Assembly (NCBI GenBank): GCA_035079005.1
Contig: CM068716.1
Location: forward strand, 6,336,501 to 6,400,500
From: Fraxinus americana
Taxonomy: Eukaryota > Streptophyta > Magnoliopsida > Lamiales > Oleaceae
Reading direction: 5' to 3'
Length of the DNA: 64,000 bases
Translations under genes and position numbers: made by a program
The notes under the pieces: model-generated
Told to the model about the DNA's origin: nothing
The model's input: only the letters and a program-made list of their open reading frames with translations
Databases searched by the model: none
In this document: piece by piece, positions 22,400-34,292 of the stretch
How positions within the stretch are numbered: the first letter of the stretch is position 1
How the letters are laid out: every line of letters begins with the position of its first letter

Positions 22400-24451
22400 C
22401 TATAACTCATCGGCCATTATACTATCAACTTGTTCTTGATGACGTAATTTCGCACATTCCCAGTCCTTCAAACATATTAAAGCCTTCAATATATCTTCTT
22501 TTAGTCTTGATCGTTCGTCACTTAAAATTCGACCACCTAAACTAAATGCAGCCTCCGATGCTACTGTAGACACCGGCGGTGTTAGTAGATCGCGAGCAAT
22601 TTTTGATACAATTGGATACTGCCTTTCGTTACATCTCCACCATGATAAAAGACTAAAATCCTGTAATTCTTGTGGTTGTAACATACTACGAACGTCCACG
22701 CACATATACCTAGCTAACTCCGAAGGAATTTCAAGATTTGTACCACTGACATCTATTGCTCTAGATATTGACGAACTAGAACTAAATGAGGGAATACTAG
22801 TATTGGTCTCTAAATAACTTCATATATTATCTACATTTGTTGAAGTGTTCTTTGAAAAAGTATTTTGGGAAGAACTACACTGACCTTCTTTTTCAGCGTA
22901 ATAGTTATACATTTCGCATAACATTGATTCTATATTCGTATGTGAAAATTGTATATCCATGAAACGTGAAATCCCATTTATAATAGTTTTTGTGCCAGTT
23001 AAATTAAGTCGAGGGTCCATTACAGAAGCTAATAAAAATAATGAGGGTATCTCTTCCCAATATTTACGAAACTTTAATTCCATAGAATAAATTACATCAA
23101 CAAAAATTGGGAAATTCCTATGTCTTTGAAATGTTTGTGCAAAATAGAAAAAATGTTGTAAAACAAGTGAAGATATAGGGTAATAAACACCGCTACATTC
23201 CTTTGTGGCATTGAAAAAAGGTTTTAAAAATGTTTTAACGATAAATGCAAGATTCCATTCCCAATCTTCCAAATTATGTTCGGGTCCATATGTATGCTTA
23301 CCATTATAATACATTGTAATAACTTTATCATAATTTTCACACGAGTGTAATATAAGATATGTAGAGTTCCATCTATGTGATACATCAGTGACAAATGATT
23401 TCTCTTCTAAGCCATACTCAGCACATAAACTGTTAAATGCTTGCTTTCTTGCAGGTGATATAGTAATAAAATTAATTGTTTGCCTAATTTTATCTAACGG
23501 TGTTTTTATATGTTCTAATCCAGCTTTTACAATCAAATTAATAATGTGGCATACACAACGTTGATGGAAAAATAAACCTCCAAATATAGGGTTCAAATCA
23601 TCAATAAATTTATCGACAACAACTTTGTTTACACTAGCATTATCAAAAGTAAAACTTCGAATCATTTCTTGCATACCATATTCTTGTATAATATCTTTTA
23701 AAACCATGTATATGTTAGTCGCATTATGAGGATATTCTACACATCTAAATGCAATAATTCTTTTATGCATAATCTATAGGTGATCAATGTAATGAGCTGT
23801 AGCAGTAATATAACCTTTTTTATTAACACCGGTCCATAAATCAGAGGTAAATGATATAACACAATTAAAAGTTTTTAAACTTTCAATATTAGTTTGTTTT
23901 CTTTTGTTATATAATTTTATAGTATCAGAATGAAGAGTATTTCTACAATAAGAATGATACCTGATTTGGAGATAATTCTGCACAAGACGAGTAAAGTGTA
24001 TTGACTTGATCATCGTTAGCGGCATCTCTGCTGCAGCCACGTATGTAACCATTCCTTCACGAAATCTTTCCTGTGAATATACAAAAGTGGAAAGAGTAGA
24101 ACCGGAACCAGTAAATGTTAGTTCGGTCTGTTTCGGGTCAAGTTTCGCTTTGCAACTTCTTAATATGTGTCTATTTAAATGCGATGTGCTCGAACTAGAC
24201 TTCCAACTGAGTTCTTTATCGCAATAATTGCAACATGCTTTCCAAATATCGACTCCATTTTGAACCCCAACTTTTTTTCGAGTCATATGTTGCCAACAAT
24301 CTGCAGACTCTTTTTTCGACTTCTTAACCTCGACTACTTCCTCCTCTTCGATATCTTCCAAATCAATTGGAACATTTTGAGATGCATTGTACCCCAATTG
24401 AGTACTCGAACTACCTCTAAACTGATTAATCTCATCACTGGTAAAATCCAT
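22400..24451 (-). pseudogene. hAT (Ac-like) transposase, two in-frame stops
   Basis: One continuous frame of 684 codons from ATG 24451 to TAA 22400-22402 is broken only by TAG at 23774-23776 (codon 226) and TGA at 22820-22822 (codon 544). There is no frameshift. Order of parts: acidic N-terminus; a BED-type zinc finger with CCNYCDKELSWK and a following HLNRHILRSC; the catalytic middle with SFTSDLWTG, FDNASVNK and HRWNSTYLIL; and the C-terminal hAT dimerisation region containing YPIVSKIARDLLTPPVSTVA then SEAAFSLGGRILSDERSRL. This order is that of Ac/hobo transposases. The TAG falls where relatives usually carry a short acidic/Trp segment before LHKRI. The protein would move the element by cut-and-paste, but as read it would stop after the first third. 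Confidence 0.9.
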
Positions 24452-24994
24452 GTGTACGTATTATAAATTTATAATAGATGAAAATTGTAGTAAAGAATTA
24501 AGAATATGATATGTAAAAAAATAGGAGAGGAGAAATGGAGAATACAGAATATCGTAGTAAAGAATATAGCAAAATAAGTAAATTGAAAATAATACTGAGT
24601 TAAGCGATTGAAGAATGAAGAGTGATATGAAATAGAAAAATTTTCTCGTATTTATAGACAAAAAAAAATATCCAATTTTTAAAATTTAAAAAAAAAAAAT
24701 TTTGCGTGCACGTAAGAAAAAATCTTGCGTGCACGCTAACGCCTAATGTGTAACACAGACTATTTGTGATTTGATTTTTCAGACAGATTTTTTGAAAACA
24801 CGCAAATTTTTTAAAATTTTGAATCTGCCTGAAATCAGGCAGATTCAAATCAGGCAGATTTCGCCTAGCAAAATGCCTAGAAAGTTGCCCACAGCAGTGC
24901 AGATCCGCCCGTAGAGTGTGCAATTCTAGCCGCTCGCAAATCGTGCGTATTTATTTAATTTTTTTTTTTTTAACACGGGCCATTTTGGCCCGTG

Positions 24995-25143
24995 ATACGG
25001 GCAGGCCCGTGTGGCTCGACGAGCCACGCGGGCCGGCCCGGGCTCGGCCCGAGCCTCGGCTCGGTGCGATCGAGCCCGAGCCGAGCCCAGCTCGAGCTTT
25101 TTCCGATCCGAGCCGAGCTCGAGCCATTCGAGCCGCCGAGCTT
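24995..25143. repeat. Right sub-terminal GAGCC/GGCCCG array of the hAT element
   Basis: GC-rich counterpart of the left array: repeated gagccgagc, ctcggcccgag and ggcccgtg. Open frames across it are artefacts of the repeats. Confidence 0.7.
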
Positions 25144-25157
25144 TTTTGCCTTCCCTA

Positions 25158-26650
25158 TACATCTGTCACCGTTTTTGGATGTTTTTAAACCATTCAAAAT
25201 CATTGCCCAAAAAATTAGTAAGCACTAATTTTTCCAATCTCTCATAAGCAATGCCACTCAAAATCGGTAAAAAAAAAAAAAAAAAACCCGAGCACCCTGA
25301 ACGTTGATTTTCATCATATCACCAAAGTTCAACGGTTAGTTGAAAACATTGTAAAAGTAGAATGATCAATAAAAAATATTGTGGAAGGTCATACGACCAT
25401 TGAGATGTTTAACTAAATACGCATTTTAGGTAATATTTAATATCTCATTAAAGATATTGAGTGTGTTTGGTAGAGATTTTTGGAGGAAGAATTGATTTTT
25501 GAATAGTGATATGATGAGAAATGTGTGGTTGAAAAAGAAAAAAATGGTATTGATGTGATGTAAAATATTATTTTATTGAAGAATGCGTGGTTGAAAATGG
25601 GAATTGATTTACTGTAGAAAATGAGAATATGTACCAAACAGGCTCATTGAATTAAACCTATGTGTTACGCAACGAGAATGCTTATCTCCTCATTCAACAC
25701 GGCAAGGTCGCCAACAGTCAGGCGTGTGTGGCCTATTTTACCAAAGAGTGTACTAATGATATAATTATATGCAAGTATTTCCCTAACATCGTACTCGTAG
25801 CGTGCGTGTGTGCTAATTGTTCTAGCTTGCCAACTTAAGAATGAGGAAAATGCTACTTTGAGGAATGGCACTCGGGATATATTTTCCTAACATTCACTCA
25901 TAACATGTGTGGGTGCATACTAATTGCTCGAGCTTATCAACCTAAGAATGAGAGCAAGGTTGCCTGGAGGCGTAGAACTTCGTGTGCCAAACTTGCGGTC
26001 CATAAAATAATGTTTGATTTAGATAAAAAATTGATAAAAATCTAAATCAAAGCCAATAATTAATTTTAACTGCACATTTCATTAATTTTTATCAAAATAT
26101 ACTAAAAATATGATTTTTAGCAAAATCAAACTATGATCTCTTATTGGCTACTATTTAAAGCCCATTTTAATTATCTCCTTCAATATAACTTTTAATAAAT
26201 GAAGATTGCAAATGAATCATATTAGCCAAATGCATTGACATAATCTTTGATATAATACCACATTGCATTCCATCATTGGATTGTTTTAAATATGGTCAAC
26301 TTTTCCATCAAATCATTTGCTGCCATCTTGGATTATGTAATTATATCAGTCAAATTTCTTTTGACAAAGTGATAAAATCCTTACTAAATTGTTAAATTCA
26401 TCATTTCGCATATTTGATTGAGCTTAAAACCTTACGTGTTATTTCAGATTCCTAAATAAAAAGACATTTTTCTTTTTCTTTTCCTTTTTCAATTCAAAAG
26501 TGGCATTGCAACGGTCAAAATTGCCTCCCAAGAGTATATTTAAACATGCTAAAGGAGAAGTGAAGATTGTTTGTCTTCCCCACCCCACCCCACTTATTAG
26601 AGCTGCTCCAACTCTCTTTAAATCTGCAGAATCGAAAGGAAAAGGCAAAA
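25158..26650. other. Intergenic with small inverted-repeat elements
   Basis: Holds a poly-A run near 25268-25286, the MITE at 25459-25645, two similar phrases of the type tttccctaacattc/cgtact...gtgtgtgctaattg (near 25780-25830 and 25880-25935), and AT-rich sequence at 25985-26130 that resembles another MITE family (gatttagataaaaaattgataaa... tttatcaaaatatactaaaa). The last 150 bp are the promoter side of the B3 gene. Confidence 0.5.
25459..25645. mobile_element. MITE of the CCCTGTTTGG family
   Basis: Ends GAGTGTGTTTGGTA (left) and TACCAAACAGGCTC (right) are inverted repeats of each other with few mismatches. Contains gaatgcgtggttgaaaatg, the reverse-complement signature of the family. Short attga repeats lie near both ends. 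Confidence 0.65.
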
Positions 26651-27901
26651 ATGGTGATGTCCAAAGTGAAATATGAGGCCTTACGCGAGCAAAGATTGGA
26701 AGAGAACAAGAAAAGACTTGAGGAACTCAATCTCTCTCAGCTCTCTATAGCCCTAAAAAACTCCTCTTCTCCCAAACCCTCTCCGGTATCTCTTTCGTGC
26801 ACTTATTTGAGTTTAGTTTAGTTTTTGTATTTTGTTCACTAAATCGAAAACCCATTTATTTGCTTGGTATAACTCAAAGATGAAGAAGTCGAAACCTCGG
26901 ACACCCAGAACAGAGATTGTTCCTGTAAGAAGATCAGAAAGGTTTTCCAACAAATCGGCCCCTCATTACAAAGAAGTACTATGACTCTCCTCCTTTTAGT
27001 ATTTTTGTTTGATTTCAATAGAACCCACCTTTAAATCAGTAAATTTTGTAACTCTGCCAGGTTACTTTTTATGACCGTGTGCAAATTCCTAGAAGGTAAA
27101 ATCTTGCAGATTTGTTAATAATGCAATTGTATTATTGTGTTCTTTATTGGGTTAATGGATTTGTAGAGTTACAAATCGGACCCGGGACCTCTCGAACCGG
27201 GTATATGCATCAGATGAAGATAGGGAATGTGCTATAAAGAAAGCAGAGGAGCTTGAGTCAAGCCTGGAGTCTGATTATCCATCCTTTGTGAAGTCAATGC
27301 TTCCCTCCCATGTCAGTGGTGGTTTTTGGCTGGTGAGCATCAGTAGATTACTTTACTCTGTTTTTCATAGTGAACGTTACTTCAAATATATTCCCTTTAG
27401 ATTAGGCTGCAGTAATGCTTAGGCCTCACCTTTCTATCATATCGAAATTGGCCTAGGATACGATGCAAGAATGATTTTGGTACATTGTTTATTTACATAT
27501 GATAAAATAAAAATAGTAACCATGATTATCCACTATGACTTCGAAATATTGTAGGGTCTTTCATCAGATTTTTGCAAGAGAAAACTTCCAAGAAATGATG
27601 GCGTGGTTACACTGATAGATGAACAGGGAGAAGAGTGGCCAGTAATCTACTTGGCTCGAAAATCAGGACTCAGTGGTGGGTGGAAAAAATTTTCTGTCGA
27701 CCATGACCTTGTAGATGGGGATGCACTTGTTTTCCAGTTAACTCGCCCAACAGTACTTAAGGTAACTTGTTCAGCAATCGCTTAAGATGATGTATTTACT
27801 TGATAGAGTCATCTTCCGAGATTATGCAAGTCTTTACTGGCTCGTTTTATTGTGTTTTTCTACCTTAGGTGTTCATTATCAGGGTGAAGAGTTCTGAATA
27901 G
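26651..27901 (+). CDS. B3-domain DNA-binding protein
   Basis: Six exons (26651-26785, 26880-26975, 27061-27095, 27167-27332, 27555-27761, 27869-27901) give 223 residues ending at TAG 27899-27901. The N-terminus is a charged helix (YEALREQRLEENKKRLEEL), then a basic region KKSKPRTPRTEIVPVRRSER that may act as nuclear signal, then the motif NRVYASDEDRECAI. The B3 fold spans about residues 124-220, from YPSFVKSMLPSHVSGGFWLG through GLSGGWKKFSVDHDLVDGDA to KVFIIRV. This arrangement matches the plant B3 group of At3g19184/At5g42700 type, nuclear regulators of mostly unknown targets. All exon joins are in frame with GT..AG borders, so it looks functional. Confidence 0.85.
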
Positions 27902-28592
27902 AGTGCAGATGTTACAAAGCAATGATTTGAGGTAAATTACACATAAAACTTCAATGCATATCTATTTGTTGCTGTCTGTATTCTATTTTCTGTTGCATTC
28001 TCATGACATTCTTTCTTTCTTTTTTTTTTTTCCTTTTAACAGGTAGAAAAATGTATTTGCAACTTTTGTTCATCAGTTAGGAAGACAGACCGATCTAGCT
28101 AGGTTAGGTGCAAGCAATAGAACAATGAAGTTGATGTGATATTTAGTGGGAAATGTAATCACTCACTCTTCTCGTTTTAGAATTTTGTAACTCTTCCAGT
28201 CCTAAATGTGAAGAAACAACTGTTGAAAATAATAGTGGTGTTAAGTGGGGAAAGTCGCAGATGTGAGGCGAGCAGCAACTTTCTTGTGCGAGCTGCTAAT
28301 CGTCTCACAGAGTAGGTTCGTGAGCTCATTGGCTTGTGTGCAAGTGTTAGACTCTCTATACATTGTGTTACCATTTAATATAGTCCTGTGTTTTTAATGA
28401 ATAGTCTCTAATCAAAAGCGCTACTCCTTCTCCTTTTCTGATGCAGTTTAAGCCAATTTATCCGATAGTTAATCAGAACTAATGGTATGTAAGCGTGCAT
28501 TAGTTTTTTAAAAATCAAACGATGGTTGGATGAGGAGGGATTCAAACCCCCACCGAACCAAACTTCGGTAACGTGATTTTACTCGCGCTCGA
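27902..28592. other. 3' UTR and spacer
   Basis: 3' flank of the B3 gene, probably with a further untranslated exon after an AG near 28042. No other coding feature is seen. A phrase ggattcaaaccc at about 28539-28550 resembles an inverse tRNA-type B box. Confidence 0.4.
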
Positions 28593-28814
28593 CTCACCCA
28601 TAGGTGAACATCTGCATGGCGAGCCGAGACCAAGCAGAGTGGCTTGACACACATCGTCCCATTTAACATGCACGAGTTAAAAAAAAAAAATGACTTTTTG
28701 ACTTCTCACCCATAGGTGAACAAGATGCATGGCGAGCCGAGACCAAGCAGAGTGGCTTGACACACATCGTCCCATTTAACACGCACGAGTTAAAAAAAAT
28801 GACTTTTTGACTTT
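28593..28814. repeat. Tandem duplication of about 112 bp
   Basis: Two head-to-tail copies, 28593-28704 and 28705-28814, share ctcacccataggtgaaca, gcatggcgagccgagacc, aagcagagtggcttgacac and an A-run followed by tgactttttgact. Differences are a few substitutions and the A-run length. Confidence 0.85.
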
Positions 28815-29139
28815 GTTATCCCAAATGTGGGACTCGAATACATAATGATAGCCAGGTTGTCTGTCTACAGCTGGAACATTAGCTGGACCCATGAACATAG
28901 AGAAAATGAAACATGTTGTATTTTACCACCACATGCAAAAACCTGACGTGTCTTCCTCCTCTATACATCCACCCCAAAATTCATTTTTCTTAGACTGCTT
29001 CATTCATGAAATAAAGATCTAATTGGTGCGTTCAATGTTCAACTACTTGTAAAAAATAAAAAGGGTAAACATCGTGCTCAATTATTTCACTTATACTGAC
29101 CGACGGATTAAACATCACACGCATTTAACATGTAAATTC

Positions 29140-29850
29140 AATATCTTCTATATATATTAAAAGTGGCTATGTAACGTAATTTCTTGTTTTTAACGGAAAA
29201 ACTAACGGAATTTGTTGTTTTAACGGACTATGTAACGAAATTTCTTATTTTAAACAAGCAACTGCACCTTATTTTAGTGTTTTTATCTTAACTTTGCATT
29301 CTGATGTCCGATTGAGGCAATTGAAAATGCGTTGGAAAGCTAACTCATCTGGCTACAACTTTGATTCAGACATCATTCTCTAATTCGATCACTTTCTATG
29401 CCAAAAATAGGTATCATCAATATGAGATTAAATCATCGGAGCATAACTTTTCGATTGGAAATTGATTTGTGATCATCTTTTGCCTAAATTTGATTTCATT
29501 GACGTCTTCCTTTATCCAATTGACTCCAAGCACTCTTAAATCTTCATCGTGAGGTTCGGCACAACTTTTAAGTATTTACATTTTAGTCCCCGAACTTTGG
29601 ATCCCTTACAATTTAGCACTTTCTCCAAATTTGTCAACTTTTGCTTATTTTCTTCGATTCCACCAACTTATATCACAACATCAAAATCACACATCTAATT
29701 ATTTATCAATTACATAAATATTACATCATTAATTATTTAATTAACCAAAAAAATTACATCTTTATTAATAACAAATTAATTTTTAAACAAAACTATTAAA
29801 TATAAACTACGCAAACGTGCATTGCACGTTGCTTGTACGTAGTAGTATAC
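29140..29850 (+). mobile_element. Putative non-autonomous Helitron
   Basis: The left part begins with a TC followed by tatatatattaaaagtggc, the start style of many plant Helitrons. The right part has a GC-rich small hairpin (aacgtgcattgcacgtt) near 29813-29830 followed by cgtagtagta. No Rep/helicase frame is present. The exact CTRR end could not be fixed, so borders are approximate. Confidence 0.45.
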
Positions 29851-30318
29851 AAGTATATGACTAACGTCTAAAGAATATAACCGAGTTGGAGAATTATAGG
29901 TGGGTCCGAACTATTTTTACGTGTTGGACATGCTCCAACAATAATCATCAATTTCTTAGCAAATATTAGTAACAAGGCGTAATGAGGGGAAATGAAGTTG
30001 TCAGTCGCTGGGCATGCGTATGGAACTTTAATTTACGCCGGAGATTTCGGAAGGGCGTAGACTTAACTTCCAACCGGAGGTCAAAGTATTAGGTAGCAGA
30101 CGGTGCCTGGGCCCTACACCCACGTAGATGCATATGTCCTAGGTTAATTGTACAACTAGATTAATTGATATCCTAAATATCACACCTTTTCTACGTTTTT
30201 ATTTAAATTAAGGGCTATGATTATTGTTCAACTCATTTGTCAATTTCATAGTTAGGAAGACCAATAATCTACGTCGAGGATAAAAGTTTAGGGACTTAAA
30301 CATCAACAAAAAAAATTA
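29851..30318. other. Spacer
   Basis: Nothing recognisable; moderately AT-rich single-copy-looking sequence up to the giant foldback. Confidence 0.4.
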
Positions 30319-31671
30319 GGCTTATTAGCACAAAACGTCCCTACGTTTGATAGTTAGTGTGCAAAACGTCCCAACGTTTCATTTTTTTGCATTTTTGCCC
30401 CTATTTCAACGTTTCAGTGTGGAAAACATCCTTTTCACTATTTTTCAGTGTAAAATGACCATTATACCCTCAAATTTAAATAAAACAAATAAAATGAAAA
30501 GAAATATAAAAAATAAATTGTAATTATACTCCCAAACTTTTTAAAAAGTGCAAGTAAGTCCAAAAGCCTTATTAAAAGGGTTAAGCACAAAACGTCCCTA
30601 CGTTTGACACTTAATGCGGAAAACGTCCCTATGTTTCAAACATGTTTATATTTGCTCAATAACACAAAACGTCCTTACGTTTGACACTTATTGCGTAAAA
30701 CGTCCTTACGTTTCATTTTTTTTTACATTTTCGTCATTATTTCAACGTTTCATTGCGGAAAATGTCATTTTCACTATTTTTCAATGTAAAATGACAGATA
30801 TACCATCATATTTAAATAAAACAAAAAAGGAAAATAAAAATAAAAATAAATTACAATTGTGCTCCCAAACTTTTCAAAAATTGCAAATGAGTTCAAAAAT
30901 CTTATTAAAACATTCAAACTATCAGTCATTTCCTCCTCTCTCAACCTTATCCTCCCTCCACCACCTAAACCATCAGACCCCACTACCTTTCAAACCATCA
31001 CACCTCCATCTACAATCCTGGTTTAGGTGGTGGAGGGAGGATAAGGTTGAGAGAGGAGGAAAGGACTGGTAGTTTGAATGTTTTAATAAGATTTTTGAAC
31101 TCATTTGCAATTTTTGAAAAGTTTGGGAGCACAATTGTAATTTATTTTTATTTTTATTTTCCTTTTTGTTTTATTTAAATATGATGGAATATCTGTCATT
31201 TTACATTGAAAAATAGTGAAAATGACGTTTTCCGCAATGAAACGTTGAAATAAGGACGAAAATGTAAAAAAAAATGAAACGTAAGGACGTTTTACGCAAT
31301 AAGTGTCAAACGTAGGGACGTTTTGTGTTATTGAGCAAATATAAACATGTTTGAAACATAGAGACGTTTTCCGCATTAAGTGTCAAACGTAGGGACGTTT
31401 TGTGCTTAACCCTTTTAATAAGGTTTTTGGACTTACTTGCACTTTTTAAAAAGTTTGGGAGTATAATTACAATTTATTTTTTATATTTCTTTTCATTTTA
31501 TTTGTTTTATTTAAATTTGAGGGTATAATGGTCATTTTACACTGAAAAATAGTGAAAAGGATGTTTTCCACACTGAAACGTTGAAATAGGGGCAAAAATG
31601 CAAAAAAATGAAATGTTAGGACATTTTGCACACTAACTATCAAACGTAGGGACGTTTTGTGCTAATAAGCC
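30319..31671. mobile_element. Giant foldback element, 650-bp inverted arms
   Basis: Left arm 30319-30972 and right arm 31019-31671 are reverse complements over essentially their whole length by eye, leaving a loop of about 46 bp. Outer ends read GGCTTATTAGCAC and GTGCTAATAAGCC. The flanks are the exact 10-bp direct repeat aaaaaaatta (30309-30318 and 31672-31681), in the 9-11 bp range of Mutator-like insertions. Each arm contains repeated acgtccctacgttt phrases. Open frames in the arms are mirror images of each other and are not genes. If transcribed, it would fold into a long double-stranded RNA. Confidence 0.8.
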
Positions 31672-34292
31672 AAAAAAATTAATAAGATACTTTCATACTT
31701 CAATTGTGAAAGTTTGACTATTTTGTTGAATGAACAACATAGAGATCCTTTTGGGTTTGATGTACGTTAACAATGGGAATGAAAAGTTGCATGAAATTAT
31801 GAATTTGTGATTGGCCGACCAAAGTCTGCTTAATTTATAATATGGATTGGTAGGGTCCACCTTAATTTATCTTTGGGAGTGACAAAAACTTCATTACAAG
31901 TTCTTGTGAATCAATAAGAATTGAAGTGGTATGGGGTATAATACTAACATTTAGATTTTGATTTGTTGGTTTATTGTACTACTAAGTCAATGCTTGGTAA
32001 AAATTAAAATAAATTTAAGTTAAATCCAAGTAATTTTAACCATACATCTTATATGATCTACAATTTTTCAACTACACATTTCATCAATTTCTATGTAGAA
32101 GACGAGCATGACAATGCCTCACATTTCTTATATAGTAGCTTATTGTAGGACACTGATGTTGGATTCTGAAATTGTTAAATCGACGTTTGATACATGAAAA
32201 AAGTTAAGTGTACAAACATGGTTGACTCACACCAGCCAATGTATCAAGAATCATCGTATATGTACAATGTTTGTTGAAAACATCATACCCGACATCATCA
32301 TATTCATCAATTAAAAAAAAAAAAAAACTGTTTTCTACATCACATGTGTTGTCAAAATTCAAACATGTGGTATAGAAAACAGTTTTTAAAAATTGACAAA
32401 TATGATGATGTCGGGTAGGATGTTCTCAACAAACATTGTACATATACGATGATTCTTGATACATTGGCTGGTGTGAATGTCTTGGAATGGGATGGAACTG
32501 CAAGCTCTATTTTTGAAAGACACTTTCATTAGGTTCTATTTTTGCTGCTACTATAATATAGCACTTTGTTGACTATTATCAATCATAAAAAAAAAACAGT
32601 AATGCTATTAACATCTAAGCAATTTAGACCCAAAAATTTAGGTGAGACTCTCAACTTTAAAGAATTTCATGATGGAATCTCTGTATTAAACTTTTCATCA
32701 GTAATTATTAAAAAACTATTTTAATAAATTCAATCTATAGAGAAAATTATATAACTAAAAAAATTGATCAAAATGAAGCAATAAATTCATAGGTAATAAA
32801 TAAATATTTAATTTTAATAATTGAGATTTTTCGTCGGTTACAATTTTAAAGATTCGTCTTCATAAATTTAATGTAGCAATTCTATTTAATAAAATTAACA
32901 CTAACAAAAAAAAAGCAATAAATAAAGCACTATTATAAAGGAAAATATAAGATATTTGAACTTAAATATCAATACTAATAAGAAATTGAAAACTAGTATG
33001 CATAATAAAAACCTGTTTGGTTCCGATTTTCCCCCCAAAAAATCGCTTTTTTGCCCCTTTTTTTCAACCTTTTGGGCCCCACTAAGAGAGAGTTCAGTCC
33101 AATGTTGCGGCTGCACAGTGTTTTCAACGGCCAAAATTCTGATTAGTAGCACAAACAGACAGGGTAAAAATCTTATTGGTGCTATTGCTGACGTTAGCTG
33201 ATGATCATCTATAGAAATATATCAATAATTATAGTCAGAATTGTTGTTAATAATGCCATCTCGAGTCACCAACATTAATTTCCACCAAATATCTTACAAA
33301 ATATTGTCGGTTATTACCGACGGAATTTCCGTCGACGCACTCATTTGCTCCATACTCGAAAGTCACACTCAACAATTTTGTGTAAACTTAAGTTGGTTGC
33401 ATTAATGGATGAAATGGAGCCCACAAAGAAGCTTGCAAGAGGAGAGGAAGGCACACAACCTTTTTACAGCTCAGATTCCAACTTTCTGAAAATGCAAAAT
33501 GGAGATGTCAAATTGTCACACAACACACAAAAAGTAACAAACAGGAACACAACATTAATCCACGAATAAAAATATATTCTCCGAAAACAGCATTAAACAG
33601 CAAGAAGAAAAATAGCTTTCATTTCATTATACATCTGTCACTCTCTCTAATGTTAACACTCTTTCTCCTATCCTCTCAGTAGACGAAAACGCACCACAAA
33701 TTTTTATTTTTTTATTTTTATTTACTATTTTGCAGCGTTGAAACCCAGACCCAGAATCGGCCTGTTTCGATGAATGCAACTAAAAGACCATTTTTCCCAG
33801 TTTTAAAAAATTGTATGTTTATTCTCTAGTTTCTTGATTCTTTTTTCTCAATTTTAGATTGGGCCCTTTATCCGTTACAACTTTGGTCTATCCACATTAT
33901 GCTAAGATCAGATTTCGTTTTATTAATGTAGATATGTAATGTTGTTTTATGGGTTGAATATTTGTTATAATTTGAGAGGATCTTGATTGTATTATTGCTA
34001 ATTTTTTTTGATATAAATATGAATCAAATTAAATTGAATCCCTTGTTCTAATTGTTCTGGTTTATTTTGTTTATCTTGGGATGTTGATTTGTTCTTCCAT
34101 TTTTATATTGTATTTTTATGTATAGGATTTGTTGGATTTGTGTTGATTGAATCGATTGGCAACAACTACAACAAGAAATTGGCGGATTGAATTGAATATG
34201 TAATGGATTGCATTTTCTGAATCTTGTGCAAAGAGAAAGAAAGATAAAAGGAAAGAAAATTATCTTTTTTGTGGCTGTTGGGACAGGGAGCG
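31672..34292. other. Spacer and PP2C promoter / 5' UTR
   Basis: Apart from the foldback at 32228-32475 it is AT-rich. The PP2C 5' UTR probably lies between about 33600 and 34292, perhaps with an intron ending near gacagggag just before the ATG. Open frames 32956-33201 and 33345-33569 have no recognisable features. Confidence 0.4.
32228..32475. repeat. Foldback of about 250 bp
   Basis: Arms 32228-32347 and 32363-32475 are inverted repeats (outer ends cacaccagccaatgtatc and gatacattggctggtgtg) with a loop of about 15 bp and a few bulges, including an A-run of different length. It could be a MITE or a young hairpin-RNA locus. Confidence 0.7.

Larger units (their letters stand above)
21834..25157 (-). 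mobile_element. Complete hAT transposon with decayed transposase
   Basis: The element starts TAGGGGTGGCAA (21834) and ends TTGCCTTCCCTA (25157), imperfect inverted termini. Flanks tacacccg (21826-21833) and tacatctg (25158-25165) are an 8-bp duplication with two C/T differences, as expected of an old hAT insertion. Just inside each end are dense GAGCC/GGCTC arrays. One transposase frame fills the centre on the minus strand. Length is 3324 bp. Confidence 0.85.

Noticed and set aside
24916..25247. Several overlapping GC-rich open frames with Arg/Ala/Pro repeats
   Set aside because: Artefacts of the GAGCC/GGCTC sub-terminal arrays of the hAT element.
30614..31376. Two nearly identical open frames on opposite strands (MRKTSLCFKHVYIC...)
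   Set aside because: They are the two arms of the giant inverted repeat read in mirror orientation, not genes.
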